This document shows, piece after piece, positions 8,342 through 21,940 of a stretch of 64,000 bases of DNA; within the stretch, counting starts at the first letter, position 1, and each line of letters opens with the position of its first letter. The position numbers and the translations under genes were made by a program. The notes under the pieces are model-generated. The model was not told the DNA's origin. It did not search any database and saw only the letters and a list, made by a program, of their open reading frames with translations. The stretch spans positions 434,001 to 498,000 of the forward strand of contig NZ_CP092497.1 in assembly GCF_022479115.1 (NCBI RefSeq), given 5' to 3'. The stretch is from Amycolatopsis sp. EV170708-02-1. Its GTDB lineage: Bacteria; Actinomycetota; Actinomycetes; Mycobacteriales; Pseudonocardiaceae.

Positions 8342-9280
8342 ATGCACACCGTCGCCGTGCTCGCGCTGGACAAAGTGGTCCCGTTCGATCTCTCGACACC
8401 GATCGAGGTCTTCACCAGGACCCGGCTAGCCGACGGGAGCGCGGCCTATCGCGTGGTCGTCTGCGCCGAACACCCGGACGTCGACGCCGGGCACTTCACC
8501 CTGCGCGCGCCGCGAGGGCTGGACGCGCTGCGCGAGGCGGGCACGATCATCGTCCCCGGCACCACCGAGCCGGCCCGGACGTTGCCGGAATCCGTCCACG
8601 CCGCGCTGACCTCGGCCGCCGCGAGGGGCACGCGGATCGCCTCGATCTGTTCCGGCACCTTCATTCTCGCCGCCGCGGGCCTGCTCGACGGCCTTCGCGC
8701 CACCACCCACTGGGTCGCCGCGGAGGCGCTGGCCGCGGCGTATCCGGAGGTCGACGTCGACCCGGACGTGCTCTATGTCGACAACGGGCAGATCCTGACG
8801 TCCGCGGGCGCCGCCGCGGGCCTGGATCTGTGCCTGCACCTGATCCGGCGGGATCACGGTTCCGCGATCGCGGCCGACGCCGCCCGCCTTTCGGTCATGG
8901 CGCTCGAACGCGAGGGCGGACAGGCGCAGTTCATCGCGTTGCGGCATCCACCCGCTCCGCGAGGCGCGACGCTGGAGCCGACCCTGTTGTGGATGCAGGA
9001 AAATCTCGCGCGCGAACTCACACTGGCCGACATCGCCACGCGCGCCGGGATGAGCACGCGCACGCTGATCCGGCATTTCCGCGAGCAGACCGGGACGACG
9101 CCGTTGCAGTGGCTGCACCGGACCCGTGTCCGGCAGGCGCAGCATCTGCTGGAGACCACCGAGTACGCCGTCGAACGGATCGGCGCCGAAGTCGGGTTCG
9201 GTTCGCCCACCTCGTTCCGCGACCGGTTCAAGCGCACGACCGGCGTCAGCCCGGGCACCTATCGGCGCGCTTTCCGTTAA
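8342..9280 (+). CDS. GlxA-family transcriptional regulator (DJ-1/PfpI + AraC HTH)
   Basis: A 312-residue regulator. The N-terminal DJ-1/PfpI amidase-like domain (HTVAVLALDKVVPFDLSTPIEVF ... IASICSGTFILAAAGLL) keeps the Cys of the nucleophile elbow. The C-terminal AraC domain (LTLADIATRAGMSTRTLIRHFREQTGTTPLQWL ... ERIGAEVGFGSPTSFRDRFKRTTGVSPGTYRRAF) has both helix-turn-helix units. Family members respond to amine or nitrogen metabolites. The divergent DUF6010/ABM genes are natural target candidates. Its TAA overlaps the stop of the small gene at 9277 tail-to-tail by 4 nt. Confidence 0.9.
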   Translation: MHTVAVLALDKVVPFDLSTPIEVFTRTRLADGSAAYRVVVCAEHPDVDAGHFTLRAPRGLDALREAGTIIVPGTTEPARTLPESVHAALTSAAARGTRIASICSGTFILAAAGLLDGLRATTHWVAAEALAAAYPEVDVDPDVLYVDNGQILTSAGAAAGLDLCLHLIRRDHGSAIAADAARLSVMALEREGGQAQFIALRHPPAPRGATLEPTLLWMQENLARELTLADIATRAGMSTRTLIRHFREQTGTTPLQWLHRTRVRQAQHLLETTEYAVERIGAEVGFGSPTSFRDRFKRTTGVSPGTYRRAFR

Positions 9281-9567
9281 GCGGCGAGAGCCAGAGCGGT
9301 GTCCGAAGCCCGCGCCCGGGCCTGGTCGGCGAACCGCCTCCGCGCGACGACGACTCTGAGCCACCGTTCCGAACGCTCGGCGTCCAGCTCGGAGGTGGCG
9401 CGGGCGAGCACCTCGGCGGCGTGCGCGGCGGAATCGATCTCCGCGGCGGCGCCGAGGTAGTCGCCCGCCTCGATCAGCTTGTAGGCGTGGCGCATCTCGG
9501 TCTGCGCGGTCGAGTAGATGGCGTAGGCGGTGAGGTTGTTCGCCAGCGGGCCCAGTGAATGCGACAT
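9277..9567 (-). CDS. Small helical hypothetical protein
   Basis: A 96-residue protein of unrecognised family, predicted almost all alpha-helical: LANNLTAYAIYSTAQTEMRHAYKLIEAGDYLGAAAEIDSAAHAAEVLARATSELDAERSERWL. ATG 9567 is preferred because GGAG stands about 7 nt upstream; the frame extends to 9597. The middle resembles a TPR-like helical hairpin but does not form a clear repeat. It is divergent from the MFS exporter at 9686, with an inverted repeat (9598-9623) between them, so the pair may be co-regulated. Confidence 0.6.
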   Translation of the reverse strand: MSHSLGPLANNLTAYAIYSTAQTEMRHAYKLIEAGDYLGAAAEIDSAAHAAEVLARATSELDAERSERWLRVVVARRRFADQARARASDTALALAA

Positions 9568-9597
9568 CGGATTCTCCGTTCCTTCTCTTACTGACAC

Positions 9598-9623
9598 GTC
9601 GAACGGGCCCGCGCCGGTTCGAC
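9598..9623. promoter_or_regulatory. Inverted repeat between divergent genes (operator candidate)
   Basis: GTCGAAC and GTTCGAC are perfect inverted arms separated by 12 bp, in the gap between the small helical gene (start 9567) and the MFS gene (start 9686). The arms match the outer halves of a LexA box, but the 12-bp spacer is too long for one, so a dimeric repressor is more likely. Confidence 0.4.
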
Positions 9624-9685
9624 ATGGCGGACGGATTTTTTCCGAGGGTTGCGCAAAGTGGCCGCTTCACGACAGCCTGAGGCGC

Positions 9686-10945
9686 ATGCCAGCCCGAGCG
9701 GCGTCGTTCCGCAGCGTCTTCGCGGTCGCCGGATTCCGCCGGATCTGGCTCGCGCATCTGCTCTCGGTCGCCGGCGACCAGCTGGCCAGGGTCGCCCTCA
9801 CGGTGCTGGTGTTCGACCGGACGTCGTCGGCGGGCTGGGCTTCGGCGGCGTACGCGCTGACCTTCGTGCCCGACCTCCTCGGCGGCGCGCTGGGCGGTGT
9901 CGCGGACCGGTTCTCGCGACGCACCGTGATGGTGGTGACCGACGTCGGCCGCGCGGTCCTGATCGCGCTGATGGCGGTCCCCGGACTCCCGCTGCCCGCC
10001 GCGGCGGCGCTGCTGTTCCTCGTCCAGCTCATGGCCGGGCCGTTCCACGCGGCCCGCCAGGCGATGCTGCCCGATCTGCTCGATCCGGACCGGCTGGTCG
10101 TCGGCCAGGCCGTCATCTCGTCCACGTACCAGGCCGGGCTCGTGGTGGGCTTCGGCGCGGGCGCCGCCGTCGTCACCGGCCTCGGGGTGCCGGGGGCACT
10201 GCTCATCGACGCGGGAACGTTCGCGCTTTCCGCGCTCATGCTCCGCTTCGGGCTCGAACGCTTCCCGCCCTCGGCGCCCGTCCACCACGAACGCCCGTCC
10301 CTGATCGAGGGCTGCCGCCTGGTGGCGCGCGACCGCAAACTGCGCTGGCTGCTGCTCATCGCCTGCTGCTGCGGCTTCTACGTCGTGCCGGAGGGCCTCG
10401 CCGTCCCGGTCGCCGCCGAACTGGGTGGCGCGGGCGCGCTGCCGTGGCTGCTGGCCGCGAACCCGGTCGGTTCGGTGCTCGGCGGCATCCTGCTGAGCCG
10501 GATCCCGCGCGAACGGCAGATCCGGGTGCTGGGCGCGCTGACGGTGGCGAGCAGCCTGGTGCTGATCCCGACCGGCTGGGCTCCCGGCCTGGTCACGATC
10601 GTCGTGCTGTGGACGATCTCCGGCGTGTTCTCCGCGCACGACATGATCACGCAGACGCAGTACAGTCTCGCCGCTCCGCCCGCCCATCGCGGCCAGGTGA
10701 TCGGGGTCGCGATCGCGGCGTTGCGGGCGGCTCAGGCGGCCGGGATCGCGGCGGCCGGGCTGCTGGCCCAGGTCGTCGCGCCGACCACCGTGGTCACCGT
10801 CGCGGCGACCGGCGGTGTGGTGGTCGCCTTCGTCGCCGGAGTGGGCTGGTCACGGGCGGTGTCGTCCCGCCGCGGCCCCGGGGAACCCGAAGATCCCGTG
10901 GGTCCGGCAGGCGGGACGACACCCGTTGGCGAACACGGTTCCTGA
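9686..10945 (+). CDS. MFS exporter
   Basis: A 419-residue major-facilitator protein with about 12 hydrophobic segments. It opens FRSVFAVAGFRRIWLAHLLSVAGDQLARVALTVLVFDRT, the start typical of MFS 'MFS_3/enterobactin exporter-like' proteins. The loop motif GGVADRFSRRTVMVV occurs between helices 2 and 3. It probably exports a small hydrophobic compound by proton antiport. ATG 9686 is at the start of the conserved region; a longer in-frame extension upstream has no homology. It ends 4 bp before the stop of the third DNNW micro-ORF, which is on the opposite strand. Confidence 0.85.
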   Translation: MPARAASFRSVFAVAGFRRIWLAHLLSVAGDQLARVALTVLVFDRTSSAGWASAAYALTFVPDLLGGALGGVADRFSRRTVMVVTDVGRAVLIALMAVPGLPLPAAAALLFLVQLMAGPFHAARQAMLPDLLDPDRLVVGQAVISSTYQAGLVVGFGAGAAVVTGLGVPGALLIDAGTFALSALMLRFGLERFPPSAPVHHERPSLIEGCRLVARDRKLRWLLLIACCCGFYVVPEGLAVPVAAELGGAGALPWLLAANPVGSVLGGILLSRIPRERQIRVLGALTVASSLVLIPTGWAPGLVTIVVLWTISGVFSAHDMITQTQYSLAAPPAHRGQVIGVAIAALRAAQAAGIAAAGLLAQVVAPTTVVTVAATGGVVVAFVAGVGWSRAVSSRRGPGEPEDPVGPAGGTTPVGEHGS

Positions 10946-10949
10946 CACA

Positions 10950-10997
10950 TCACGTCCAGTTGTTGTCACGACGGGTCGTCCAGTTGTTGTCACGCAC
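10950..10997 (-). CDS. Micro-ORF 3: tandem DNNW peptide (15 aa)
   Basis: A GTG-initiated frame of 15 codons that reads (f)M-RDNNWTTRRDNNWT and stops at TGA 10950-10952. A GGAGG lies at 11006-11010 with 8 nt before the GTG. The peptide is an internal duplication of the RDNNWT unit found in the neighbouring micro-ORFs. No minus-strand gene follows within a kilobase, so it is unlikely to be a leader peptide controlling a downstream gene. No function is known to me. Confidence 0.5.
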   Translation of the reverse strand: MRDNNWTTRRDNNWT

Positions 10998-11044
10998 TAC
11001 GTTCACCTCCCTTCGCGAAGCCGCGCTCTCGTGGGCGAGATCAC

Positions 11045-11068
11045 TCACGTCCAGTTGTTGTCCCGCAT
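11045..11068 (-). CDS. Micro-ORF 2: peptide MRDNNWT
   Basis: An ATG-initiated frame of seven codons, MRDNNWT, ending TGA at 11045-11047. A perfect GGAGG lies at 11077-11081 with 8 nt spacing. The upstream context GAGGGAGGTG is almost identical to that of micro-ORFs 1 and 3, and the coding part GACAACAACTGG is identical at DNA level. Three independent ribosome binding sites with the same peptide core argue for selection on translation. Confidence 0.55.
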   Translation of the reverse strand: MRDNNWT

Positions 11069-11111
11069 GCGGTTCACCTCCCTCGAAATAGCGATCTATC
11101 CGGCAAAACAC

Positions 11112-11132
11112 TCACCAGTTGTTGTCCTGCAT
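11112..11132 (-). CDS. Micro-ORF 1: peptide MQDNNW
   Basis: The first of three micro-ORFs in the direction of transcription. ATG 11132 heads six codons, MQDNNW, then TGA. GGAGG lies at 11140-11144, 7 nt before the start. At 21 bp including the stop it is among the shortest plausible genes; a comparable known case is the biarylitide precursor MRYYH. The frame is open far upstream, but the strong site directly before this ATG makes the micro-ORF the better call. The divergent diguanylate cyclase starts at 11262. Confidence 0.55.
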   Translation of the reverse strand: MQDNNW

Positions 11133-11261
11133 CGGTGCACCTCCCTCGTTTCGGTTGGGCTGTCCGGGGGAATTCGGGGCCACGGCTCTCATCGTCCGGA
11201 CAACGACGGTCGTCGCAGTCCCGGTTCGATTACGGTGTAGATCACCGACGGAAGAGGGTGC

Positions 11262-12560
11262 GTGGACGGACGACTCGGCGGCGCGCGGCGGCGGCTCAGG
11301 GCCTGGCACCTGTGGAGCCTGCCGCGACCTGTGCGTTCCTACGTCCTGGTCGTGAATCTCATCGCAGTCCTCTCGACCGCCGCCACGGCCCGGCTGATCC
11401 CGGTGACCGGTACCGACCTGGTCCGGTTCGGCGTGCTGACGCTGTGCGCGGCCATCGCGATCGAGGGCACCCGGCAGATCGAACGCCAACGGGAGTACGA
11501 CAGGGCCCCGTCGGTCGCCTACGTCGACACCAAGGCGGTGTGGAGCGTCGCCGCCGTCATCGCGCTGCCTCCGGTGCTCGCCGCCGCGATGGTCGTGGTG
11601 ACCTACACCATCGCATGGCTGCGGATCTGGCCACATCAACGGCCGGTTCTCCCCCATCGGTGGATCTTCTCCGCCGCGACGGTGCTCTGCGGCACGCAGG
11701 CCGCCGTCGTCGTCCTCAGCCTCGGCATGCGCCACTACCCCGGCTCGCCCGACTCCGGGCTGCTCGCCGGGCTGGGCGACCTCGCCGTCATCATCGTGGC
11801 CGCCGCCTTGCGCTGGGCGATCAACACCGCGCTGGTGATGATCGCGATCGCGCTCTCGTCGCCGCCGAAGTCGATCGGCGAACTGTTCTCCGGGTTCGGT
11901 GACCAGATCCTCGAAGCGGGCGCGCTCGGCCTCGGCCTCGTGACGGCCGTCGTACTCGTCCAGGCCAACCCGCTGGTGCTGGTCGGCGTCGTCATCGCGC
12001 TGGTCGCGCTGCACCGCGGGCTGCTGCTGACGCAGTACCGGCGCGACGCGCATACCGACGCCACCACCGGTCTCGTCACGAAACGCCGCTGGCGCCAGCT
12101 GGCCGAAGAACAGCTGGGCCGCACGCGCGCCGGCCGCAAACTCGGCGTGCTGTTCCTCGACCTCGACAACTTCAAGACGATCAACGACACCTACGGCCAT
12201 CCCAACGGCGACCTCGTCCTGCGCGCGGTCGGCGACGCGCTGCGCGCCGAGATCCGCGAGCAGGACGTCTGCGGGCGGTGGGGCGGCGAGGAGTTCGCGA
12301 TCGTCATCCCGGACATCCACGGCGAGGAGACGCTGCGCCAGGTGGCCGAACGGATCCGGCACCAGGTGGCGGTGGTCTCGGTCGCGCTGCCCGATCGCGA
12401 CACGGTGCTGACCGATCTGACGGTGTCGATCGGCGGGGCCATGTACCCGGCGGCCAACATCTCCAGCGTCGACGACCTGCTCGTCGCCACCGACATGGCG
12501 CTCTACCGCGCGAAGCAGGGTGGCCGCAACAGGGTCGAATTGGCGCCGCCCGCGCAGTAG
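11262..12560 (+). CDS. Membrane-anchored diguanylate cyclase (GGDEF)
   Basis: A 432-residue protein that would make cyclic di-GMP from two GTP. Residues about 20-255 hold six to seven membrane helices with short loops. The GGDEF domain starts at HTDATTGLVTKRRW and carries LFLDLDNFKTINDTYGHPNGD and the active-site variant GGEEF (GRWGGEEFAIVIPD), which is catalytically competent in known enzymes. The C-terminal ALYRAKQGGRN motif completes the domain. No EAL domain or obvious RxxD inhibitory site was noticed. GTG 11262 is chosen with GAAGAGG just upstream. It is divergent from the DNNW micro-ORFs. Confidence 0.9.
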   Translation: MDGRLGGARRRLRAWHLWSLPRPVRSYVLVVNLIAVLSTAATARLIPVTGTDLVRFGVLTLCAAIAIEGTRQIERQREYDRAPSVAYVDTKAVWSVAAVIALPPVLAAAMVVVTYTIAWLRIWPHQRPVLPHRWIFSAATVLCGTQAAVVVLSLGMRHYPGSPDSGLLAGLGDLAVIIVAAALRWAINTALVMIAIALSSPPKSIGELFSGFGDQILEAGALGLGLVTAVVLVQANPLVLVGVVIALVALHRGLLLTQYRRDAHTDATTGLVTKRRWRQLAEEQLGRTRAGRKLGVLFLDLDNFKTINDTYGHPNGDLVLRAVGDALRAEIREQDVCGRWGGEEFAIVIPDIHGEETLRQVAERIRHQVAVVSVALPDRDTVLTDLTVSIGGAMYPAANISSVDDLLVATDMALYRAKQGGRNRVELAPPAQ

Positions 12561-12585
12561 GATTCCCCGCGTCTGGGGAGGCGCG

Positions 12586-14028
12586 ATGGAGCGATTCGCT
12601 CGCGGTCCGGTCGGTCTGGTGGTCGCGATCCAGGTCTTGGTGCTGACGCTGGTTTCGGGGCGGTACGGCTTCCATCGCGACGAGCTGTACTTCCTCGCCG
12701 CGGGGAAACGGCTTGCCTGGGGCTATGTCGATCAACCGCCACTGACACCCTTGCTCGCGAGGATCTCCACCGACGTCTTCGGCGCCACTCCCGCCGGCCT
12801 GCGCGTGGCCGCGACACTCTGCGCCGCCGCGACGGTGGTCCTGCTGGCGCTGGTCGCCCGCGAGTTCGGTGGCGGCCGTGGCGCGCAGGTCCTCACCGCG
12901 GCGGCGACCGCGCTGGCGGCGTTCGTCGTGGTCGACGGGCACATGCTGTCGACGGCCACCGTCGACCTGCTGATCTGGAGCGCGCTGGGCCTGGTGACCC
13001 TGCGCCTGTTCCGCACCGGCGACGGACGGTGGTGGCTCGCGATCGGCGCCGTCGTCGGTATCGGGCTGGAGGGCAAATGGCTTGTCCTGCTGATGGTCGC
13101 CTCGATCGGCCTGGCGGTACTCGTCACCGGGCCGCGGACGGTGTTCCGCAGCGGCTGGCTCGCCGTCGGGATCCTGCTCGCGCTCGTGCTGGCCGCACCG
13201 GGCCTGATCTGGCAGGCGGCGCACGATTTCCCTTTGCTGACCGTGGCTTCCGGGATCAGCGAGGACGACGGTGCGGAGAACCGGATCCTGTTCGTGCCGA
13301 TGCAGCTGGTCTATCTTTCGCCGGTGGCCGTGCCGATCTGGATCGCGGGCGGTCTCCGGCTCTGGCGTGATCCGGCTCTGCGCTGGGCGCGCTCCCTGGC
13401 ACTCGCCTATCCGGTGCTGTGCGTGATTTTGTTGGTGCTGGGCGGAAAACCGTACTACTCGGCACCGTTTCTGTTGCTGCTCACCGCAGCCGGCGCCGAG
13501 CCCTGCCTGCGCTGGCTCGACCGGACCTGGCGCCGTACTTCGGCTGTCCTGCTGGCTTTCGTGGGCGCGGCAGTGTCACTCGTCGTCGGACTGCCACTGC
13601 TGCCGGTGTCCGCGCTGGACCCGGTCCTGGTGGTGAACAAGGAACAAGGCGAGCAGGCCGGCTGGCCGGAGCTGGCCACTTCGGTCACCTGGGTCTGGGA
13701 GCAGATCCCGGCGGAGCAGCGCTCGACCGCGGTGATCTTCACGCGGAACTACGGACAGGCGGGGGCTCTGGAGTACTACGGGCTTCCCGGCGTGCACTCG
13801 GGGCATATGTCCTATGCGGACTGGGGGCCGCCTCCTGCTACGGCTTCGGGACCCGTGGTCGTCGTGGGCCCGTATCGTCCGGCTTGGTTCACCGGATGTC
13901 GTGAGATGGCCGTTCACGACAACGGTCTCGGGGTCGAGAACGACGAGCAAGGGGTGCGGATTTCCTTGTGTACGGGGACTTCCCGGCCCTGGGCCGCGCT
14001 TTGGGGCGAGTTGAGGCACTACTACTGA
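12586..14028 (+). CDS. GT39-like membrane glycosyltransferase
   Basis: A 480-residue polytopic protein related to PMT/ArnT-type glycosyltransferases, which transfer sugars from polyprenyl-phosphate donors outside the membrane. The first loop carries the diagnostic YGFHRDELYFLAAGKRLAWGYVDQPPLTPLLARI, with the catalytic-type Asp-Glu. About ten hydrophobic helices follow. The C-terminal soluble part (from about residue 355, LDPVLVVNKEQGEQAGWPELA) has the alternating pattern of the periplasmic domain. A strong GGGGAGG precedes ATG 12586. It follows the cyclase by 25 bp and could be co-transcribed. Confidence 0.85.
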   Translation: MERFARGPVGLVVAIQVLVLTLVSGRYGFHRDELYFLAAGKRLAWGYVDQPPLTPLLARISTDVFGATPAGLRVAATLCAAATVVLLALVAREFGGGRGAQVLTAAATALAAFVVVDGHMLSTATVDLLIWSALGLVTLRLFRTGDGRWWLAIGAVVGIGLEGKWLVLLMVASIGLAVLVTGPRTVFRSGWLAVGILLALVLAAPGLIWQAAHDFPLLTVASGISEDDGAENRILFVPMQLVYLSPVAVPIWIAGGLRLWRDPALRWARSLALAYPVLCVILLVLGGKPYYSAPFLLLLTAAGAEPCLRWLDRTWRRTSAVLLAFVGAAVSLVVGLPLLPVSALDPVLVVNKEQGEQAGWPELATSVTWVWEQIPAEQRSTAVIFTRNYGQAGALEYYGLPGVHSGHMSYADWGPPPATASGPVVVVGPYRPAWFTGCREMAVHDNGLGVENDEQGVRISLCTGTSRPWAALWGELRHYY

Positions 14029-14074
14029 GTCGCTCTCGCCGGAAACTGTCGGTGGTCGGTTGTACGTTCTGCGT

Positions 14075-15313
14075 GTGGACACTCTCAACGCCACTGTGGC
14101 GCTATTGAAGGAAATCACGTCGTCGGACGCTCTTCGGGAGGTCAATGCTTCGCTGGATTCGTTGGGGGACAACGATGCCATGGACGCCGCCGTCGCGGCG
14201 TCGGAAGGCATCGCACGCCTGGAGGCGGTCCGGTTCCGCGCGCTGGGGCGGTTGAGCCGCCATCGTGACGGGGCCGGCAGTGTGGCACAGGAGGTCGCGC
14301 TCGCTCTGTCCGTTGTGGACGGTCACGCTGCCGGCCTGGTGTCCACCGCTGAGGCGTTGACCACCCGCCTGCCCCACACGCTGGGGCTGCTGGACCGGGG
14401 GAAGGTGGGCGGCTTCGGAGCGATGAAGGTCGCCGCCGCCACCGCGTGGCTGTCCGACGACGACGCCCGCGCGGTGGACGCGGCCCTGGAAGACCGGCTA
14501 CCGGACAAGAACTCCGACCAGATCCGGAAAGCGGCAAACCACGCCGCGATGATGACCGACCGCGACGGCGCCGCCCGGCGGACCGAACGGAACCGCGCCG
14601 GACGCCGGGTGACGGTGCGACAGGGCGAGACCGGAGTGGCCTCCATCGAGGTCGAAGACGGCCCTGTCGAGAAAGTCGCCGCCGCCTACACCCGCATCGA
14701 CCGCGAAGCACGCGCACTACGCGCCGGTGGCGAGACGCGCACACTGGACCAGCTGCGCGCGGACGTCGCCCTCGATCTTCTACTCGACGGCCAAGGAGGG
14801 AAGACCGAACGATCCGAGGTGTTCCTCTACATGGACCTGCACACCTACCTCGGACTAAACGATGACCCCGCCGAGCTAGCCGGACACGGCCACATCCCCG
14901 CCTCACTAGCCCGGCACATCGCCTCCGGACCCAACACGGTGTTACGGCGAATCATCACCGACCCACTCTCCGGACAGGTCCTCGACCTCGGCCGCGACCG
15001 ATACCGACCCACCGCAGGCCTGGACGAATTCGTCCGAGTCCGAGACCGCGAATGCCGAAGACCCGGCTGCCACCGCGTCGCCCAAGCCTGCGACCTCGAC
15101 CACTCACTCCCCTGGCAATTCGGCGGCCACACCACCGACACCGAACTCATCGACCTCTGCCGCCGCGACCACCGCCTGAAAGACGAACCCGGCTGGAACT
15201 ACCGACTAGGCCCCGACGGAACCCTCACCATCACCACACCCACCGGACAAAGCCACGACAGCACACCCCCACCACTACACACGCCGCGCACTGACGAACC
15301 ACCACCGTTCTAA
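14075..15313 (+). CDS. DUF222 / HNH endonuclease-domain protein
   Basis: A 412-residue member of the actinobacterial DUF222-HNH (13E12-like) family. DUF222 spans about residues 30-280. The C-terminal HNH nuclease reads RDRECRRPGCHRVAQACDLDHSLPWQFGGHTTDTELIDLCRRDHRLK, with a CxxC-like pair, the DLDH core and the final His. GTG 14075 is preferred (MDTLNATVALLKEI); a TTG at 14060 is the alternative. The gene uses several rare CTA Leu codons and a TTA codon at 14942-14944, unusual in this DNA. From roughly 14.8 kb the coding strand becomes poor in G and rich in C and A, as is the repeat region behind it. Such genes behave as multicopy, possibly mobile elements; activity is unproven. Confidence 0.85.
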   Translation: MDTLNATVALLKEITSSDALREVNASLDSLGDNDAMDAAVAASEGIARLEAVRFRALGRLSRHRDGAGSVAQEVALALSVVDGHAAGLVSTAEALTTRLPHTLGLLDRGKVGGFGAMKVAAATAWLSDDDARAVDAALEDRLPDKNSDQIRKAANHAAMMTDRDGAARRTERNRAGRRVTVRQGETGVASIEVEDGPVEKVAAAYTRIDREARALRAGGETRTLDQLRADVALDLLLDGQGGKTERSEVFLYMDLHTYLGLNDDPAELAGHGHIPASLARHIASGPNTVLRRIITDPLSGQVLDLGRDRYRPTAGLDEFVRVRDRECRRPGCHRVAQACDLDHSLPWQFGGHTTDTELIDLCRRDHRLKDEPGWNYRLGPDGTLTITTPTGQSHDSTPPPLHTPRTDEPPPF

Positions 15314-16200
15314 GCCATCGCCGAAAAACGACAACAGCCCGCGAACGGCACTGATCCGCTCGCCGCCGTACGGCCACAGCGCACACCGGCCGACTCCGAA
15401 TCACTACGTTCCCAACGTCGCCGCAAACCGCGCACGAAGACGCCCTTCAGCCATCGCCGAAAAACGACAACGGCACCGTGGCCGCGAACGCCACTGCCCT
15501 GCTGGCCGACACACAGCCAGAGCCCGGTCGCGGGCAGGCCGACTCCTGCCGAGGAATCACTACATTCCCAGAGTCGCCAACCGCCCAAGGCCGTCGCCGA
15601 AAAGCGCCTACCGTGCCGCACGCCGCGAACCGACTGACTCCGGCTGAGAACCACCACCGTTCTCGACGTCGCCCCAAACACCCAAGACGACACCCCCACC
15701 CGTCGCCGAAAAACGACCACGATGCCGCACGTCACGAACCCGGCCGCCGTTTCCCCTGCCTGAGAACCTTCGACATTCGTTTGCCGAGAAACGGCGACGT
15801 CCACCGAGCCGCCTCGCAGGCAGCCAGCGCATCAAAACGACGCCACACTCCACCGTGACCGAAAACCGGCCAAGGCTCGGCAACCTCCACTTCAAGACCC
15901 GCCGCTCAGCTCGACGCCGAACACGCGCAGCCGGCCCTCGCCGAAAACCGACCCCAGACCCGATACCGCGAACCCGACCACTCTCGCTCGTCGTCGCCGG
16001 AAAACGGCAACCGCCACCCGACGGCCCGCCCGAAAGTGCCCAGCGCATCACAACGACGCCGCGACTTGCCGGCCGAACGCCCGTAGCCGAAAACCGACCA
16101 CACCCACCCCAACCGCCGAGACCCAGGACAACGACCCGTCACCAGAAACGGCCGGCAAGCCCCGGGCACCCCGGTGAAACCGGCGTGAACACCCGGTGAC
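15314..16200. repeat. Decayed tandem-repeat region behind the HNH gene
   Basis: A stretch with no convincing gene. The 20-mer catcgccgaaaaacgacaac occurs identically at 15316-15335 and 15452-15471. Degenerate copies stand near 15592, 15702, 15858, 15936, 15992 and 16082. The first unit spacings are 136 and 140 bp, later ones shorter. A second element, gaatcactac(g/a)ttccca, recurs at 15398 and 15553. The last codons of the HNH gene (gaaccaccaccgttct) recur at about 15647, which suggests that the array grew from duplicated gene 3' ends. The plus strand is strongly C/A-rich. Open frames on both strands here are by-products of composition. Confidence 0.7.
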
Positions 16201-16440
16201 ACCTCGCGACCCCGCCCGGCAAGCCGAGCCGTCAGTTGTCCACTTCATGACGTCATCGGGCCCCTCCGCTAGGTGTTCCACGACACTTTTTGGCGGGTTC
16301 CTACAATCCCCGGCCCCCGGCATGCGCCACCGGCGACATTCTCGTACCGGCCGGTAAGAGGCAGGCTGTTAGACAGGTACAGAAGACTGCCCCGCGCGTG
16401 ATCCGGCGGGGCGGTGTCGCGCACTTGGGAGGCTCAGTCG
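16201..16440. other. Leader region of the carboxylase gene
   Basis: About 240 bp between the repeat region and the carboxylase start. It is less skewed than the repeats and contains AT-richer patches (ccacgacactttttggcggg at about 16277-16296, and taagaggcaggctgttagacaggtacag at 16354-16382), where a promoter is likely. No clear hairpin terminator or riboswitch was recognised. Confidence 0.3.
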
Positions 16441-21933
<5,493 letters not shown>

Positions 21934-21940
21934 CACGCGC

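Larger units (their letters stand above)
10950..11148 (-). repeat. Tandem RBS-plus-DNNW repeat
   Basis: Three units, spaced 64 and 71 bp start to start, each contain a Shine-Dalgarno block, a start codon and the string GACAACAACTGG. The last unit holds a fourth copy of the core. The stretches between units are not conserved, so similarity is confined to the translated parts and their ribosome binding sites. Confidence 0.7.

Noticed and set aside
10946..11150. CRISPR-like repeats
   Set aside because: Only four core copies, unequal spacing, and each repeat coincides with a ribosome site plus start codon; no cas genes are present.
11221..11245. ggttcgattac resembling a tRNA T-loop
   Set aside because: There is no complete cloverleaf around it; it lies in the leader of the GGDEF gene.
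15310..16323. Several open frames on both strands in the repeat region
   Set aside because: They follow the repeat units, have no domain or ribosome site and arise from the C/A-rich composition.
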